64,000 bases of DNA. Source: Nocardioides insulae DSM 17944. Lineage in GTDB: Bacteria > Actinomycetota > Actinomycetes > Propionibacteriales > Nocardioidaceae. A model generated the notes under the pieces. That model was not told where the DNA came from, did no database searches, and was given only the letters and a program-made list of their open reading frames with translations. The stretch lies in NCBI RefSeq assembly GCF_000422825.1, contig NZ_AUGU01000014.1, positions 486,842 to 550,841 of the forward strand. The letters run 5' to 3'. This document shows, in pieces, positions 18,345 to 27,156 of this stretch (position 1 is its first letter; the number at the start of each line of letters is the position of its first letter). The position numbers and the translations under genes are program-made.

Positions 18345-18713
18345 TCAGGTCAGGTCGCCGTCGAGGTAGAACCACCGGCCCGCCCGCCGGGCGAACCGGC
18401 TGCGCTCGTGCAGCGCCCCCGCCTCACCGCCAGAGGTGAACCGGGCGGTGAACTCGACCCAGTCCTCGCCGTACCCGTGCACCTCCAGGCCGGTCCACTC
18501 CGGCTGGGGAGCGCTCCTCAGCTCCTCCAGGTCCGGTCGTGTCCGGGGGTGCCAGCTGGCGTGGACGAAGTCCAGCCGGCCGAGGGCATAGGCCGAGTAG
18601 CGGGCACGCATCAGCTCCACCGGGCTCCCGGCGAGCCGGGCCCCGCGGTGAAGGCGACCGCAGCAGCGGTCCTCGCGCTCGCCCGAACCGCACGGGCACG
18701 CAGTCGCTAGCAC
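18345..18713 (-). CDS. YchJ/UPF0225 family protein with SEC-C-like zinc motif
   Basis: Small cytoplasmic protein of 122 residues. The N-terminal ACPCGSG with the following DRCCGRLH forms a SEC-C-type zinc-binding site. The rest (LMRARYSAYALGRLDFVHAS and WVEFTARF) is the NTF2-like YchJ domain, ending GRWFYLDGDL. GTG at 18713 is chosen as the family start; the open frame continues far upstream only as a shadow of the AAA and VWA genes. Convergent with the transporter operon and divergent from the MoxR-like gene. Function unknown. Confidence 0.88.
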   Translation of the reverse strand: MLATACPCGSGEREDRCCGRLHRGARLAGSPVELMRARYSAYALGRLDFVHASWHPRTRPDLEELRSAPQPEWTGLEVHGYGEDWVEFTARFTSGGEAGALHERSRFARRAGRWFYLDGDLT

Positions 18714-18776
18714 CCCAGGAGCGTATCCACCCGCCGGCAGGGCCAGGGGGTTGCGCGCCGCAGTAGCGTGATCCAC

Positions 18777-20180
18777 GTGACAGCCACCAGCGCGCCCACG
18801 ATCACGACCGTCGGACAGTTGCGAGCTGCGGGCCACGTGCTCAAGCCGCTGCGCACCGAGATCCGAGACAACCTGCTCGCCATGCTCCGCGCCGGCGAGG
18901 ATCCCTGGCCGGGACTCCACGGCCTGGACAACACCGTGATCCCGCAGCTGGAGCGGGCGCTGATCGCCGGCCACGACGTCGTACTCCTCGGTGAGCGGGG
19001 TCAGGGCAAGACCCGACTGCTGCGCACCATGGTGGGGTTGCTCGACGAGTGGAGCCCGGTGATCGAGGGTTCGGAGCTGGGCGAGCACCCCCTCGACCCG
19101 ATCACGCACGCCTCCCGACGCCGGGCCGCCGAACTGGGTGAGGATCTGCCGGTGGCGTGGCGGCACCGCGAGGAGCGGTACGCCGAGAAGCTGGCCACCC
19201 CTGACACCAGCGTCGCCGACCTGATCGGCGACGTCGACCCGATCAAGGTGGCGGAGGGGCGGTCGCTGGGTGACCCGGAGACGATCCACTTCGGGCTGAT
19301 CCCGCGCAGCCACCGCGGCATCGTGGCGATCAACGAGCTGCCCGACCTGGCCGAGCGGATCCAGGTGGCGATGCTGAACGTGATGGAGGAGCGCGACATC
19401 CAGATCCGTGGATACGTCCTGCGTCTCCCGCTGGACGTGCTCGTGGTCGCGACCGCCAACCCCGAGGACTACACCAATCGCGGGCGGATCATCACCCCGC
19501 TCAAGGACCGCTTCGGTGCCGAGATCCGCACCCACTACCCGGTCGAACTGGAGGCGGAGGTCGCGGTGGTGCGCCAGGAGGCCGATCTGGTCGCCGACGT
19601 ACCCCACCACCTGGTGGAGATCCTGGCCCGGTTCACCCGCAACCTGCGGGAGTCCTCCGCGGTCGATCAGCGCTCGGGTGTCTCCGCACGGTTCTCCATC
19701 GCCGGCGCCGAGACCGTCGCCGCGGCGGCCCTCCACCGGGCGACCGCCCAGGGCGAGCCGGACGCGGTCGCCCGGATGGTCGACCTGGAGACGGCGGTCG
19801 AGGTGCTCGGGGGCAAGGTCGAGTTCGAGAGCGGCGAGGAGGGCCGCGAGAGCGAGATCCTCACCCACCTGCTCCGCACCGCGGTCGCCGAGACCGTCCG
19901 CGCGCACCTGCGCGGCATCGACTTCGCCCTCCTGGTCGAGGCGATCGAAGGCGGGATGCTGGTGACCACCGGCGAGCGGATGAGAGCCCAGGACTTCCTG
20001 GCCGGGCTCCCGGTGCTCGGCGAGAGCGATCTCTACGACCAGGTCTGCACCGCCCTGTACGACGGCACCGAACTCAACGACGGGCAGCGGGCGAGCGCGC
20101 TCGAGTTCGCTCTCGAGGGCCTCTACCTGGCTCGCAAGATCAGCAAGGACGTCGACAGCGGCGAGACGGTCTACGGCTGA
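18777..20180 (+). CDS. MoxR-like / magnesium chelatase-type AAA+ ATPase
   Basis: AAA+ ATPase of 467 residues. The Walker A is LGERGQGKT (Lys near residue 78); Walker B and sensor regions are visible in GIVAINELPDLAERIQVAML and VVATANPEDYTNRGRII, a close match to magnesium-chelatase subunit I type proteins. The next gene codes for a VWA protein, and the pair resembles Rv0958/Rv0959 of M. tuberculosis. Such pairs act as chaperone-like metal insertion or remodelling machines; the client here is unknown. The start may be GTG 18777 or GTG 18768 three codons earlier; neither has a clear ribosome site. Confidence 0.92.
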   Translation: MTATSAPTITTVGQLRAAGHVLKPLRTEIRDNLLAMLRAGEDPWPGLHGLDNTVIPQLERALIAGHDVVLLGERGQGKTRLLRTMVGLLDEWSPVIEGSELGEHPLDPITHASRRRAAELGEDLPVAWRHREERYAEKLATPDTSVADLIGDVDPIKVAEGRSLGDPETIHFGLIPRSHRGIVAINELPDLAERIQVAMLNVMEERDIQIRGYVLRLPLDVLVVATANPEDYTNRGRIITPLKDRFGAEIRTHYPVELEAEVAVVRQEADLVADVPHHLVEILARFTRNLRESSAVDQRSGVSARFSIAGAETVAAAALHRATAQGEPDAVARMVDLETAVEVLGGKVEFESGEEGRESEILTHLLRTAVAETVRAHLRGIDFALLVEAIEGGMLVTTGERMRAQDFLAGLPVLGESDLYDQVCTALYDGTELNDGQRASALEFALEGLYLARKISKDVDSGETVYG

Positions 20181-20207
20181 GGCCGAGGGCCGGGAAGGGG
20201 GTCGATC

Positions 20208-22250
20208 GTGAGACGCCACGAGAGTCGCTACAGCAAGTACGCCGGGGGTGACCCGCTCGCTCCACCGGTGGACCTGGCCGAAGCGCTGGACGCGATCGGC
20301 GAGGACGTCATGGCCGGCTACAGCCCCGAACGCGCGATGCGCGAGTTCCTGCGGCGGGGCGGCACCGACCAGCGCGGCCTCGACGACCTGGCCCGGATGG
20401 TGGCGGAGAAGCGGCGGGAGCTGCTCTCGCGGCACAACCTGGACGGCACCATGCAGCAGGTCCGCGAACTGCTCGACAAGGCGGTGCTCGAGGAGCGCAA
20501 GCAGCTGGCCCGCGACGTCGAGATGGACGAGGACGACCGCAGCTTCCGGGAGATGCAGCTGGACAACCTGCCGCCCAACACCGCGCAGGCGGTCACCGAG
20601 CTGGGGTCCTACGACTGGAGCAGCAGCCAGGCGCGAGAGGCCTACGAGCAGATCAAGGATCTCCTCGGTCGCGAGCTGCTCGACCAGCGCTTCGCGGGGA
20701 TGAAGCAGGCCCTGGAGAGCGCCACCGACGAGGACCGCGCGGCGGTCCAGGAGATGCTCGGCGACCTCAACGACCTGCTCGAGAAGCATTCCCGCGGCGA
20801 GGACACCCCGGCCGACTTCGACGAGTTCATGGCCAAGCACGGCGACTTCTTCCCCGAGAACCCTCAGAACGTCGAGGAGCTGCTCGACTCCCTGGCCGCC
20901 CGGGCGGCGGCCGCCCAGCGGATGCTCAACTCGATGAGTGCCGAGCAGCGCCAGGAGCTGATGGAGCTCTCCGCGCAGGCCTTCGGCTCACCGCAGTTGA
21001 TGGAGTCCCTGGCGCGCCTGGACGCCAATCTGCAGGGTCTGCGCCCCGGCGAGGACTGGGAGGGCTCGGAGAGCTTCGGTGGCGGCGAGGGGCTCGGCCT
21101 GGGCGACGGCACCGGCGTCCTCCAGGAGATCTCCGAACTCGACCGGCTCTCCGAGCAGCTCTCCCAGTCCTATCCCGGCAGCCGCCTCGACGACCTGGAC
21201 CTGGACGCGCTGGCACGTCAGCTCGGCGAGGACGCCGCGGTCGACGCCCGGACCCTCCAGCGGATCGAGCAGGCGCTGAAGGACACCCGGACGCTCGAAC
21301 GCGGCTCCGACGGCGACCTGCGGCTCACGCCGAAGGCGATGCGCCAGCTCGGCAAGGCGCTGCTGCGCGACGTGGCCGAACGCCTCTCCGGGCGCGCCGG
21401 GGAGCGTGACGTGCAGCGAGCAGGCGCCGCGGGCGACCTCTCCGGCGCCAGCCGGCCCTGGGCCTTCGGCGACACCGAGCCATGGGACATCCCGCGCACC
21501 GTCACCAACGCCGTGCTGCGCGAGGTCGGGGAGCGCGGCGCCGGAGGCCGCTCGTCCACGACCGGGCGCGCCGGCGTACGGCTGACCATCGACGACCTGG
21601 AGGTGCAAGAGACCGAGGCCCGCACCCAGGCCGCCGTGGCGCTGCTGGTGGACACGTCGTTCTCGATGGCGATGGATGGCCGCTGGGTGCCGATGAAGCG
21701 CACCGCTCTGGCGCTGCACACGCTGATCCGCTCGCGCTTCCGGGGGGACGCCCTCGAGCTGATCGGCTTCGGCAGAGCCGCCCGGAAGATGGAGATCGAG
21801 GAGCTCACCGCCCTGGACGCGATGTGGGACAAGGGCACCAACCTCCACCACGCGCTGCTGTTGGCCAACCGGTTCTTCCGCAAGCACCCCAATGCCCAAC
21901 CGGTGCTGCTGGTGGTCACCGACGGCGAACCGACCTCCCACCTGGAGCCGGGCGGGGAGGTCTACTTCTCCTACCCGCCGCACCCGCTGACGGTCGCGTA
22001 CGCCGTCCGCGAGCTCGACAACGCCCGTCGGCTCGGTGCCCAGACCACCTTCTTCCGGCTGGGCGAGGATCCCGGCCTGGCCCGGTTCGTCGACTCGATG
22101 GCCCGCCGCGCCGACGGTCGCGTGGTGGCGCCCGAGCTGGACGACCTCGGTGCGGCCGTGGTCGGGTCCTACCTCGGCTCGCGCAACGACTTCGCTGGCG
22201 GCTACGCCGGGGGATTCGGGTTCGGCTCGCGGGGTTGGTGGGCCGGCTGA
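20208..22250 (+). CDS. VWA-domain protein, partner of the upstream AAA+ ATPase
   Basis: Protein of 680 residues. Residues 1-430 are a long charged helical region rich in Glu, Asp, Leu and Arg. The C-terminal VWA domain has a complete MIDAS: LLVDTSFSM (DxSxS, near residue 482), a threonine in WDKGTNLHHAL, and VVTDGEPTSH. The last 20 residues are Gly rich. GTG start at 20208 with GGGAAGGGGG upstream, 28 bases after the AAA gene, so the two are cotranscribed. No signal peptide or membrane segment. By analogy with MoxR-VWA pairs, the VWA protein presents a client or metal to the ATPase; this is inferred. Confidence 0.9.
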   Translation: MRRHESRYSKYAGGDPLAPPVDLAEALDAIGEDVMAGYSPERAMREFLRRGGTDQRGLDDLARMVAEKRRELLSRHNLDGTMQQVRELLDKAVLEERKQLARDVEMDEDDRSFREMQLDNLPPNTAQAVTELGSYDWSSSQAREAYEQIKDLLGRELLDQRFAGMKQALESATDEDRAAVQEMLGDLNDLLEKHSRGEDTPADFDEFMAKHGDFFPENPQNVEELLDSLAARAAAAQRMLNSMSAEQRQELMELSAQAFGSPQLMESLARLDANLQGLRPGEDWEGSESFGGGEGLGLGDGTGVLQEISELDRLSEQLSQSYPGSRLDDLDLDALARQLGEDAAVDARTLQRIEQALKDTRTLERGSDGDLRLTPKAMRQLGKALLRDVAERLSGRAGERDVQRAGAAGDLSGASRPWAFGDTEPWDIPRTVTNAVLREVGERGAGGRSSTTGRAGVRLTIDDLEVQETEARTQAAVALLVDTSFSMAMDGRWVPMKRTALALHTLIRSRFRGDALELIGFGRAARKMEIEELTALDAMWDKGTNLHHALLLANRFFRKHPNAQPVLLVVTDGEPTSHLEPGGEVYFSYPPHPLTVAYAVRELDNARRLGAQTTFFRLGEDPGLARFVDSMARRADGRVVAPELDDLGAAVVGSYLGSRNDFAGGYAGGFGFGSRGWWAG

Positions 22251-22267
22251 CCGGTCCTCGGAGAGCT

Positions 22268-22290
22268 GTGGTCCGCGGGCGCAGGACCAC
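22268..22290 (+). terminator. Possible hairpin after the VWA gene
   Basis: GTGGTCC pairs with GGACCAC across a nine-base loop, 18 bases after the stop and before the TauE/SafE gene. The stem is short, so this is tentative. Confidence 0.35.
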
Positions 22291-22344
22291 CCGGTCCCAC
22301 CGGCCGGACTCCGCGGCGAGGTAGGGCCGCCGTAGGGTTCTCGA

Positions 22345-23118
22345 GTGCCCGAACCGACCGTCGTCCTGCTGCTCGCGCTGGCCGCGCTCTCGGCGGGGTA
22401 CGTCGACGCGGTGGTGGGCGGGGGCGGGCTGATCCAGCTGCCGGCGCTGCTGCTGGGGCTGCCGGGCGCGGCGCCGGTGCAGATCCTGGCGACCAACAAG
22501 CTGTCCTCGGTCTTCGGTACGGCGGTCGCCTCGGCGACGTACGTCCGTCGGGTGAGACCCGACCCGAAGACGTTCGTGCCGCTCATGGTCGCGGCCTTCC
22601 TCGGATCGGCCGGGGGAGCGCTGGTCGCCTCGCACCTCCCGGCCAGCGCGTTCGAACCGATCGTGCTCGTCGCGCTGGTGCTGGTGGGCTCGTGGGTGAT
22701 CTTCCGGCCCTCGCTGGGGGAGGTCACCGAACTGCGCTTCGCCGGGCGCCACCACCTGGCCGCGGCGATCGGGCTGGGGCTGGTGGTGGGCTTCTACGAC
22801 GGCGCCCTCGGCCCGGGCACCGGCAGCTTCTTCGTGATCTGGCTGGTGGGTCTGCTCGGGTACAGCTTCCTCCAGGCCTCGGCGAAGGCCCGGCTGGCGA
22901 ACCTGGCCACGAACCTGGCCGCGCTGTGCGTGTTCATCCCCCAGGGCGCGGTGCTGTGGCGGATCGGGCTGATCATGGCAGCGTTCAACCTGATCGGCGG
23001 GTGGCTCGGCGCGCGCACGGCGGTGGCCCGGGGCACCGCCTTCGTGCGGGTCTTCTTCATCGTGGTCGTGGGTGCATTCGTCGTGCGGATCGGCGGGAGC
23101 GTCCTGGGAGTCTGGTGA
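22345..23118 (+). CDS. TauE/SafE family sulfite or organic-anion exporter
   Basis: Membrane protein of 257 residues with about eight helices, of the TauE/SafE (TSUP) family. The first block AGYVDAVVGGGGLIQLPALL and the second-half block GFYDGALGPGTGSFFVIWLV are the duplicated family signatures. GTG start at 22345. No partner gene nearby shows the substrate; sulfite, sulfoacetate or similar anions are known for relatives. Confidence 0.9.
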   Translation: MPEPTVVLLLALAALSAGYVDAVVGGGGLIQLPALLLGLPGAAPVQILATNKLSSVFGTAVASATYVRRVRPDPKTFVPLMVAAFLGSAGGALVASHLPASAFEPIVLVALVLVGSWVIFRPSLGEVTELRFAGRHHLAAAIGLGLVVGFYDGALGPGTGSFFVIWLVGLLGYSFLQASAKARLANLATNLAALCVFIPQGAVLWRIGLIMAAFNLIGGWLGARTAVARGTAFVRVFFIVVVGAFVVRIGGSVLGVW

Positions 23119-23136
23119 GTCCGCCGGAGGAGGGGT

Positions 23137-23307
23137 TCAGCGCTCGGAAGGTGGGGACGTCACCGGAGCCGGACCGGGGTCCGGGCGGACGGCGGCAGAG
23201 GCCACCGCGAGCGGGGCGGAGGCGAGCAGGGCGATCGGGACCAGGATGCTCACCAGTCGGTGGGTGCGCGTGCGGTCCTCGGGGTAGGACATCGTGGTGC
23301 CTGTCAT
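23137..23307 (-). CDS. Possible small secreted or membrane protein
   Basis: A 56-residue frame on the minus strand between TauE and the YigZ gene. It reads as a basic N-terminus, a hydrophobic stretch LVSILVPIALLASAPLAVA ending in an Ala-rich signal-peptidase-like site, and a short Pro-rich tail. The GGAG before the ATG at 23307 is only two bases away, and an internal ATG (23292) lacks a ribosome site. It fills an otherwise empty gap. The coding status is unproven. Confidence 0.35.
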   Translation of the reverse strand: MTGTTMSYPEDRTRTHRLVSILVPIALLASAPLAVASAAVRPDPGPAPVTSPPSER

Positions 23308-23383
23308 GTCTCCACGGTGGGCGCCGAGGGCGTCGTGACGGCGACCGCCTGGCAAATCCGGGACGAACGATGGGAGGGCTGGG

Positions 23384-24031
23384 ATGAGGTACCTGACCAT
23401 CGCCCGCGACGGTGAGGTCGAGATCGAGGTCAAGCGGTCCAGGTTCCGGTGCACCCTGGAGCGGGTGGCGGAGGAGTACCAGGCCCGAGCGCTGGTCGAG
23501 CGCCTGCGCAAGGAGCACTGGGATGCCCGGCACCACTGCTCGGCGTTCGTCCTCGGCCCGCCTCCCGGGCCGGTCGAGAGGTCCAGCGACGACGGTGAAC
23601 CGGCCGGCACCGCGGGCGCGCCGATGCTCGAGGTGCTCCGTGGCCACCCCGGGCCAGAGCCGGGACTGCGCGGCGTCTCCGACGTGGTCGCGGTCGTGAC
23701 CCGCTGGTTCGGCGGCACCAAACTCGGGGCGGGCGGCCTGGTGCGGGCCTACTCCGAGGCCGTCCGGACCGCCCTGGAGTCGGTCGGCACACTGCCTCGG
23801 GAGCTGGTCCGCGACTACACCCTTATCACGGCCCACGACACCGCCGGCCGACTCGAGACCGATCTGCGCACCGCGGGGGTGGTGGTCCTGGGCACCGAGT
23901 ACGCGGCGGACGTCGTACTCCGCATCGGTGCTCCGCCCGAGGAGGAGACGCGATTGGCCGCACTGGTCGCCGAGCTGTCGGCGGGGTCCGCGAGCTTGGT
24001 GGCCGGCGAGGATCGCTGGGTCGACCGGTAG
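23384..24031 (+). CDS. YigZ/IMPACT (UPF0029) family protein
   Basis: Protein of 215 residues. The N-terminal IMPACT domain has IEVKRSRFRCTLERV, HHCSAFVLG and the signature SDDGEPAGTAGAPMLEVL, followed by VTRWFGGTKLGAGGLVRAY. A C-terminal EF-G-like domain follows from about residue 135. Start ATG 23384 with GGGAGGGCTGGG upstream. The family may bind ribosomes or tRNA; no firm role is known. A hairpin (24051-24090) follows. Confidence 0.92.
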   Translation: MRYLTIARDGEVEIEVKRSRFRCTLERVAEEYQARALVERLRKEHWDARHHCSAFVLGPPPGPVERSSDDGEPAGTAGAPMLEVLRGHPGPEPGLRGVSDVVAVVTRWFGGTKLGAGGLVRAYSEAVRTALESVGTLPRELVRDYTLITAHDTAGRLETDLRTAGVVVLGTEYAADVVLRIGAPPEEETRLAALVAELSAGSASLVAGEDRWVDR

Positions 24032-24050
24032 CTGGGCAGGAGAGAACCTG

Positions 24051-24090
24051 CGACACGCCGAACCCAGCAGGCGTCTGACACGGCGTGTCG
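24051..24090 (+). terminator. Hairpin between the YigZ and GNAT genes
   Basis: Perfect 10-bp arms CGACACGCCG and CGGCGTGTCG around a 20-base loop, 19 bases after the YigZ stop and 35 before the GNAT start. The loop is long for a terminator, so a protein-binding palindrome is also possible. Confidence 0.45.
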
Positions 24091-24124
24091 GACCTGCGGC
24101 GGTCGACTTTGCAAGACTGACCGG

Positions 24125-25165
24125 GTGAATGACGACACGCAGACTCCTGTCAGCCTCCCCGACGGCTGGACCGCTCGGGCACCGGAACTGGACGATCTGC
24201 CACGGCTCCTGGAACTCCGGGGCGGCGACAAGCAGCCCTTCACCGGGTCTGGCTCGATCGCCGAGGCGGGGGTCGAGGCCGAGATCGCCGGGCTGAAGTC
24301 GTGGACCCGTCGTCAGTTGGTCGCGATCGACCCCGACGGTGAGATCCGCGCCTGGGTCAGCGCCCACGATCGGGCGGCGGGACGCGTGCTGATCTACCTG
24401 TACGTCGACCGCGCGACGCCCGAGCGCGCGGCCGTGGCGGCCGGGCTCTACGCGTGGGTCGCCGAGCAGGGCCGGCTGTTCGCCGGCTTCCGCGGCCTGG
24501 ACGGCACCCAGTTGGACGCCAGCCCCTTCGCCGACGACTCGGTGCAGCAGGCCTGGCTTGCCGACGCCGGTTTCCGGCGGGTCCGTACCTGGCTCCAGAT
24601 GACCCGTCCGGTGACGCCGGAGGAGGCCAAGCCCGAGGTCCTGCCGCAGCCCCGGGCGGGCGTGACCATCCGACAGGTGGCCACGCACGACAACGGCATG
24701 CCGGTGGCGACCGACCTGCAGACCGTGCACGTGATGCTGGAGGAGTCCTTCCAGGACCACTTCAACTCCTACCGGGAGAGCTTCGCCGAGTTCGTCCAGC
24801 GGCTGCGCGAGGACCCCGGGCATCGCTGGGACCACTGGTGGCTGGCCTATGTCGACGACCCCGAGGACCCCACCGCCGAGCCGCTCCCGGCCGGGGCCCT
24901 GGTCGCCTCGGTGCTGCCGCCCGATCAGGACGGGGTCGAGGGCAGCTTCGTCGAGTACATCGGCGTCCACCGTCGCGCCCGCGGTCGCGGGGTCGCGAAG
25001 GCGCTGCTGTTCGCCGTGATCGCCGACGCGGCCGAGCGCGGCCGCAACCGGGTGGGTCTGGAGGTCGACGCCGACAGCCCGACCGGTGCCGACGGCCTCT
25101 ACACCTCGCTGGGCTGGGTGACCGACTACGCCACCGAGAGCTGGCACCGCGACGTCACCCTCTGA
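24125..25165 (+). CDS. Tandem-GNAT N-acetyltransferase
   Basis: Protein of 346 residues with two GNAT-like halves. The C-terminal half is clear: acetyl-CoA loop VHRRARGRGVAKALL (R/Q-x-x-G-x-G/A) followed by GLEVDADSPTGADGLYTSLG. The N-terminal half (about 1-155) has the fold pattern (LIYLYVDRATPE) but a weaker CoA loop. The layout resembles mycothiol synthase MshD, but the diagnostic segments are not strong enough to name it. GTG start at 24125. Substrate unknown. Confidence 0.85.
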   Translation: MNDDTQTPVSLPDGWTARAPELDDLPRLLELRGGDKQPFTGSGSIAEAGVEAEIAGLKSWTRRQLVAIDPDGEIRAWVSAHDRAAGRVLIYLYVDRATPERAAVAAGLYAWVAEQGRLFAGFRGLDGTQLDASPFADDSVQQAWLADAGFRRVRTWLQMTRPVTPEEAKPEVLPQPRAGVTIRQVATHDNGMPVATDLQTVHVMLEESFQDHFNSYRESFAEFVQRLREDPGHRWDHWWLAYVDDPEDPTAEPLPAGALVASVLPPDQDGVEGSFVEYIGVHRRARGRGVAKALLFAVIADAAERGRNRVGLEVDADSPTGADGLYTSLGWVTDYATESWHRDVTL

Positions 25166-25259
25166 GCCGCTCGATCAGGCCGAGCGCATCTGATACCCGG
25201 CGAGAGGACGCGACCTCGGCCAACCCGGCCGGCTCTGTCGGTCGACCCACCGGGTCCGC

Positions 25260-26093
25260 TCAGTCCAGCGTGCCGTGCGCGTGACTGTGTGGGACGACGA
25301 GCGGGGTGTGGGTGAGCGGGTCGTCGATGACGATGGCCGCGAGCCCGAACACCTCGTCCACCATCGCGGCGGTCATCACCTCGGCCGGCGGGCCCTCGGC
25401 CACCACGGCGCCGTCCTTCATGACGATCAGGTGCGTGGCGAACCGGGCGGCGTGGTTCAGGTCGTGCAGCACCGCCACCATGGTGCGTCCCTCGCGGTGG
25501 AGCCGGGCGAAGAGGTCGAGCAGCTCGATCTGGTGTGCGATGTCGAGGTAGGTCGTCGGCTCGTCGAGCAGCAGCGTCGGTGTCTCCTGCGCCAGCGCCA
25601 TCGCGACCCACACCCGCTGGCGCTGGCCGCCGGAGAGTTCGTCGACCGGCCGCTCGGCGTACTGCGTGACCGCGGTGGCGGCCATGGCGCGGAGGACGGC
25701 CTCCTCATCGCGCTGACGGTTCTGCCGCAGCAGGGTCTGGTACGGGTAGCGGCCCCGCTCGACCAGTTCCCGCACCGTGATGCCGTCCGGCGCGCTGGAG
25801 GACTGCGGCAGCAGGCCGATGCGGCGGGCGGCGTCCTTGGCCCGGAACTCGTGGATGGAGCGACCCTCCAGCACGATCTGCCCGGTGCTGGGGGAGAGCA
25901 GTCGGGAGAAGGCGCGCAACAGGGTGGACTTGCCGCAGCCATTGGGGCCGATGATCACGGTGAAGGAGCCGTCGGGCACCTCCACGTCGAGGTCGCGGCT
26001 GATCACCCGGCGGTCGTAGCCCAGGGTCGCTCGGCGGGCGGCCAGGCCGGGATGGTCGTGCCCCGGCTCGGGGCCGCGGTCGGGCGCTGTCAC
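25260..26093 (-). CDS. Ferric-siderophore ABC transporter ATP-binding protein (FecE type)
   Basis: ATPase of 277 residues for iron-siderophore uptake. Walker A IIGPNGCGKSTLL, Q-loop LLPQSS, signature ELSGGQRQRVWVAMALAQ and Walker B LLLDEPTTYLDIAHQIELL, all typical of the FecE/FepC group. The GTG start lies just after the stop of the second permease gene, with a 25-base gap. The C-terminal HTPLVVPHSHAHGTLD is His rich. Last gene of the minus-strand iron operon that reads away from the IdeR box. Confidence 0.93.
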   Translation of the reverse strand: MTAPDRGPEPGHDHPGLAARRATLGYDRRVISRDLDVEVPDGSFTVIIGPNGCGKSTLLRAFSRLLSPSTGQIVLEGRSIHEFRAKDAARRIGLLPQSSSAPDGITVRELVERGRYPYQTLLRQNRQRDEEAVLRAMAATAVTQYAERPVDELSGGQRQRVWVAMALAQETPTLLLDEPTTYLDIAHQIELLDLFARLHREGRTMVAVLHDLNHAARFATHLIVMKDGAVVAEGPPAEVMTAAMVDEVFGLAAIVIDDPLTHTPLVVPHSHAHGTLD

Positions 26094-26118
26094 TGGGTCT
26101 CCTGAATCTCGGAAGGGG

Positions 26119-27156
26119 TCATCGGCGCTGTCCTGCTCCCCGCAGCAGCAGGACCACCAGATAGCTGCCGCCCAGCACCACGGTGACGATGCCGACGGGA
26201 AGTGCGGTGGGCAGTGCGTGCTGGGCGATCAGGTCGGCGCTGAGCAGCACCAGAGCCCCCATCAGGGCAGACTGCACCAGTGGCAGCCCGGCACCGCCGA
26301 CCAGGCGCTTGGCCAGGTGCGGCGAGGCCAGCGAGACGAAGGCGATCGGCCCGGCCACCGCGGTGGGGAGCGCGGTCAGGGCCACCCCGAGGACGAGCAC
26401 CCCGAGCCGGGCGGGCTCGAGCCGGAGGCCGTGGCCCGCCGCGGCGTCGTCGCCCAGTTCGAGCTGCCGGAGCGGGGAGACGACCAGCCGAACCGCCGCG
26501 CCGGCAACGACGAGGAGGATCAGCGAGGGCAGAAGTTGGTCCCAGTCGACCAGGTTGAGTGACCCGGCCGCCCAGGCGGAGGCGCTCATCGCGACCTCCT
26601 CCTGGGCGCGCAGCAACATCCAGACGTTGAGGGCCTGGAGCATCGCGGTGACCGCGATGCCGGTGACGATCAGCCGCAGGCCCTGCACTCCGCGGCGGTA
26701 GGCGAGCGCGTAGACGACGAGGGCGGTGAGGAGTCCCCCGGCCAGCGCCCAGACCGTCTGCGGGACCGCGAGCGCGGGCAGCAGGGTCATCCCGATCAGG
26801 ACGCCGGTGAAGGAGCCGCTGGAGAAGCCGATGATGTCCGGGGAACCGAGCGGGTTCTGGGTCAGCGACTGGAACAGCGCCCCCGAGACGCCGAGGGCCG
26901 CGCCGAAGGCGAGCGCGGCCAACACCCGGGGGAGCCGCCACTCCAGGACGACGGTGGAGGCGAAGCCGTCCTGACCGCTGAAGGCGCTGACCACCTCCAC
27001 CGGGGTGAGCGGGTAGTCACCCAGGCCGAGGGCGAGCACGGCCAGGGCCAGCAGCGCGACACCGGTCGCCACGGGTACGACCACCCGGCGGCGTCGGTTG
27101 GCGCGCGGCGGCAGGTGGGGCAGGGCGGGAGCGGGAGAGGTGGTCGGCGTACTCAC
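26119..27156 (-). CDS. Iron-siderophore ABC transporter permease (FecCD family), second
   Basis: Permease of 345 residues with about ten helices. Family blocks are LPRVLAALAFGAALGVSGAL, QNPLGSPDIIGFSSG and GPIAFVSLASPHLAKRL. GTG start at 27156 overlaps the stop of the upstream permease (GTGA); the open frame upstream of it is only a shadow. It pairs with the next gene to make a heterodimeric channel like FecC/FecD. Confidence 0.93.
   Translation of the reverse strand: MSTPTTSPAPALPHLPPRANRRRRVVVPVATGVALLALAVLALGLGDYPLTPVEVVSAFSGQDGFASTVVLEWRLPRVLAALAFGAALGVSGALFQSLTQNPLGSPDIIGFSSGSFTGVLIGMTLLPALAVPQTVWALAGGLLTALVVYALAYRRGVQGLRLIVTGIAVTAMLQALNVWMLLRAQEEVAMSASAWAAGSLNLVDWDQLLPSLILLVVAGAAVRLVVSPLRQLELGDDAAAGHGLRLEPARLGVLVLGVALTALPTAVAGPIAFVSLASPHLAKRLVGGAGLPLVQSALMGALVLLSADLIAQHALPTALPVGIVTVVLGGSYLVVLLLRGAGQRR

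Noticed and set aside
18345..20840. 831-residue minus-strand frame
   Set aside because: Only the last 122 residues match a family (YchJ); the rest is antisense to the AAA and VWA genes.
23057..25147. 696-residue minus-strand frame
   Set aside because: Antisense to the YigZ and GNAT genes and rich in Gly/Arg/His; no motifs.
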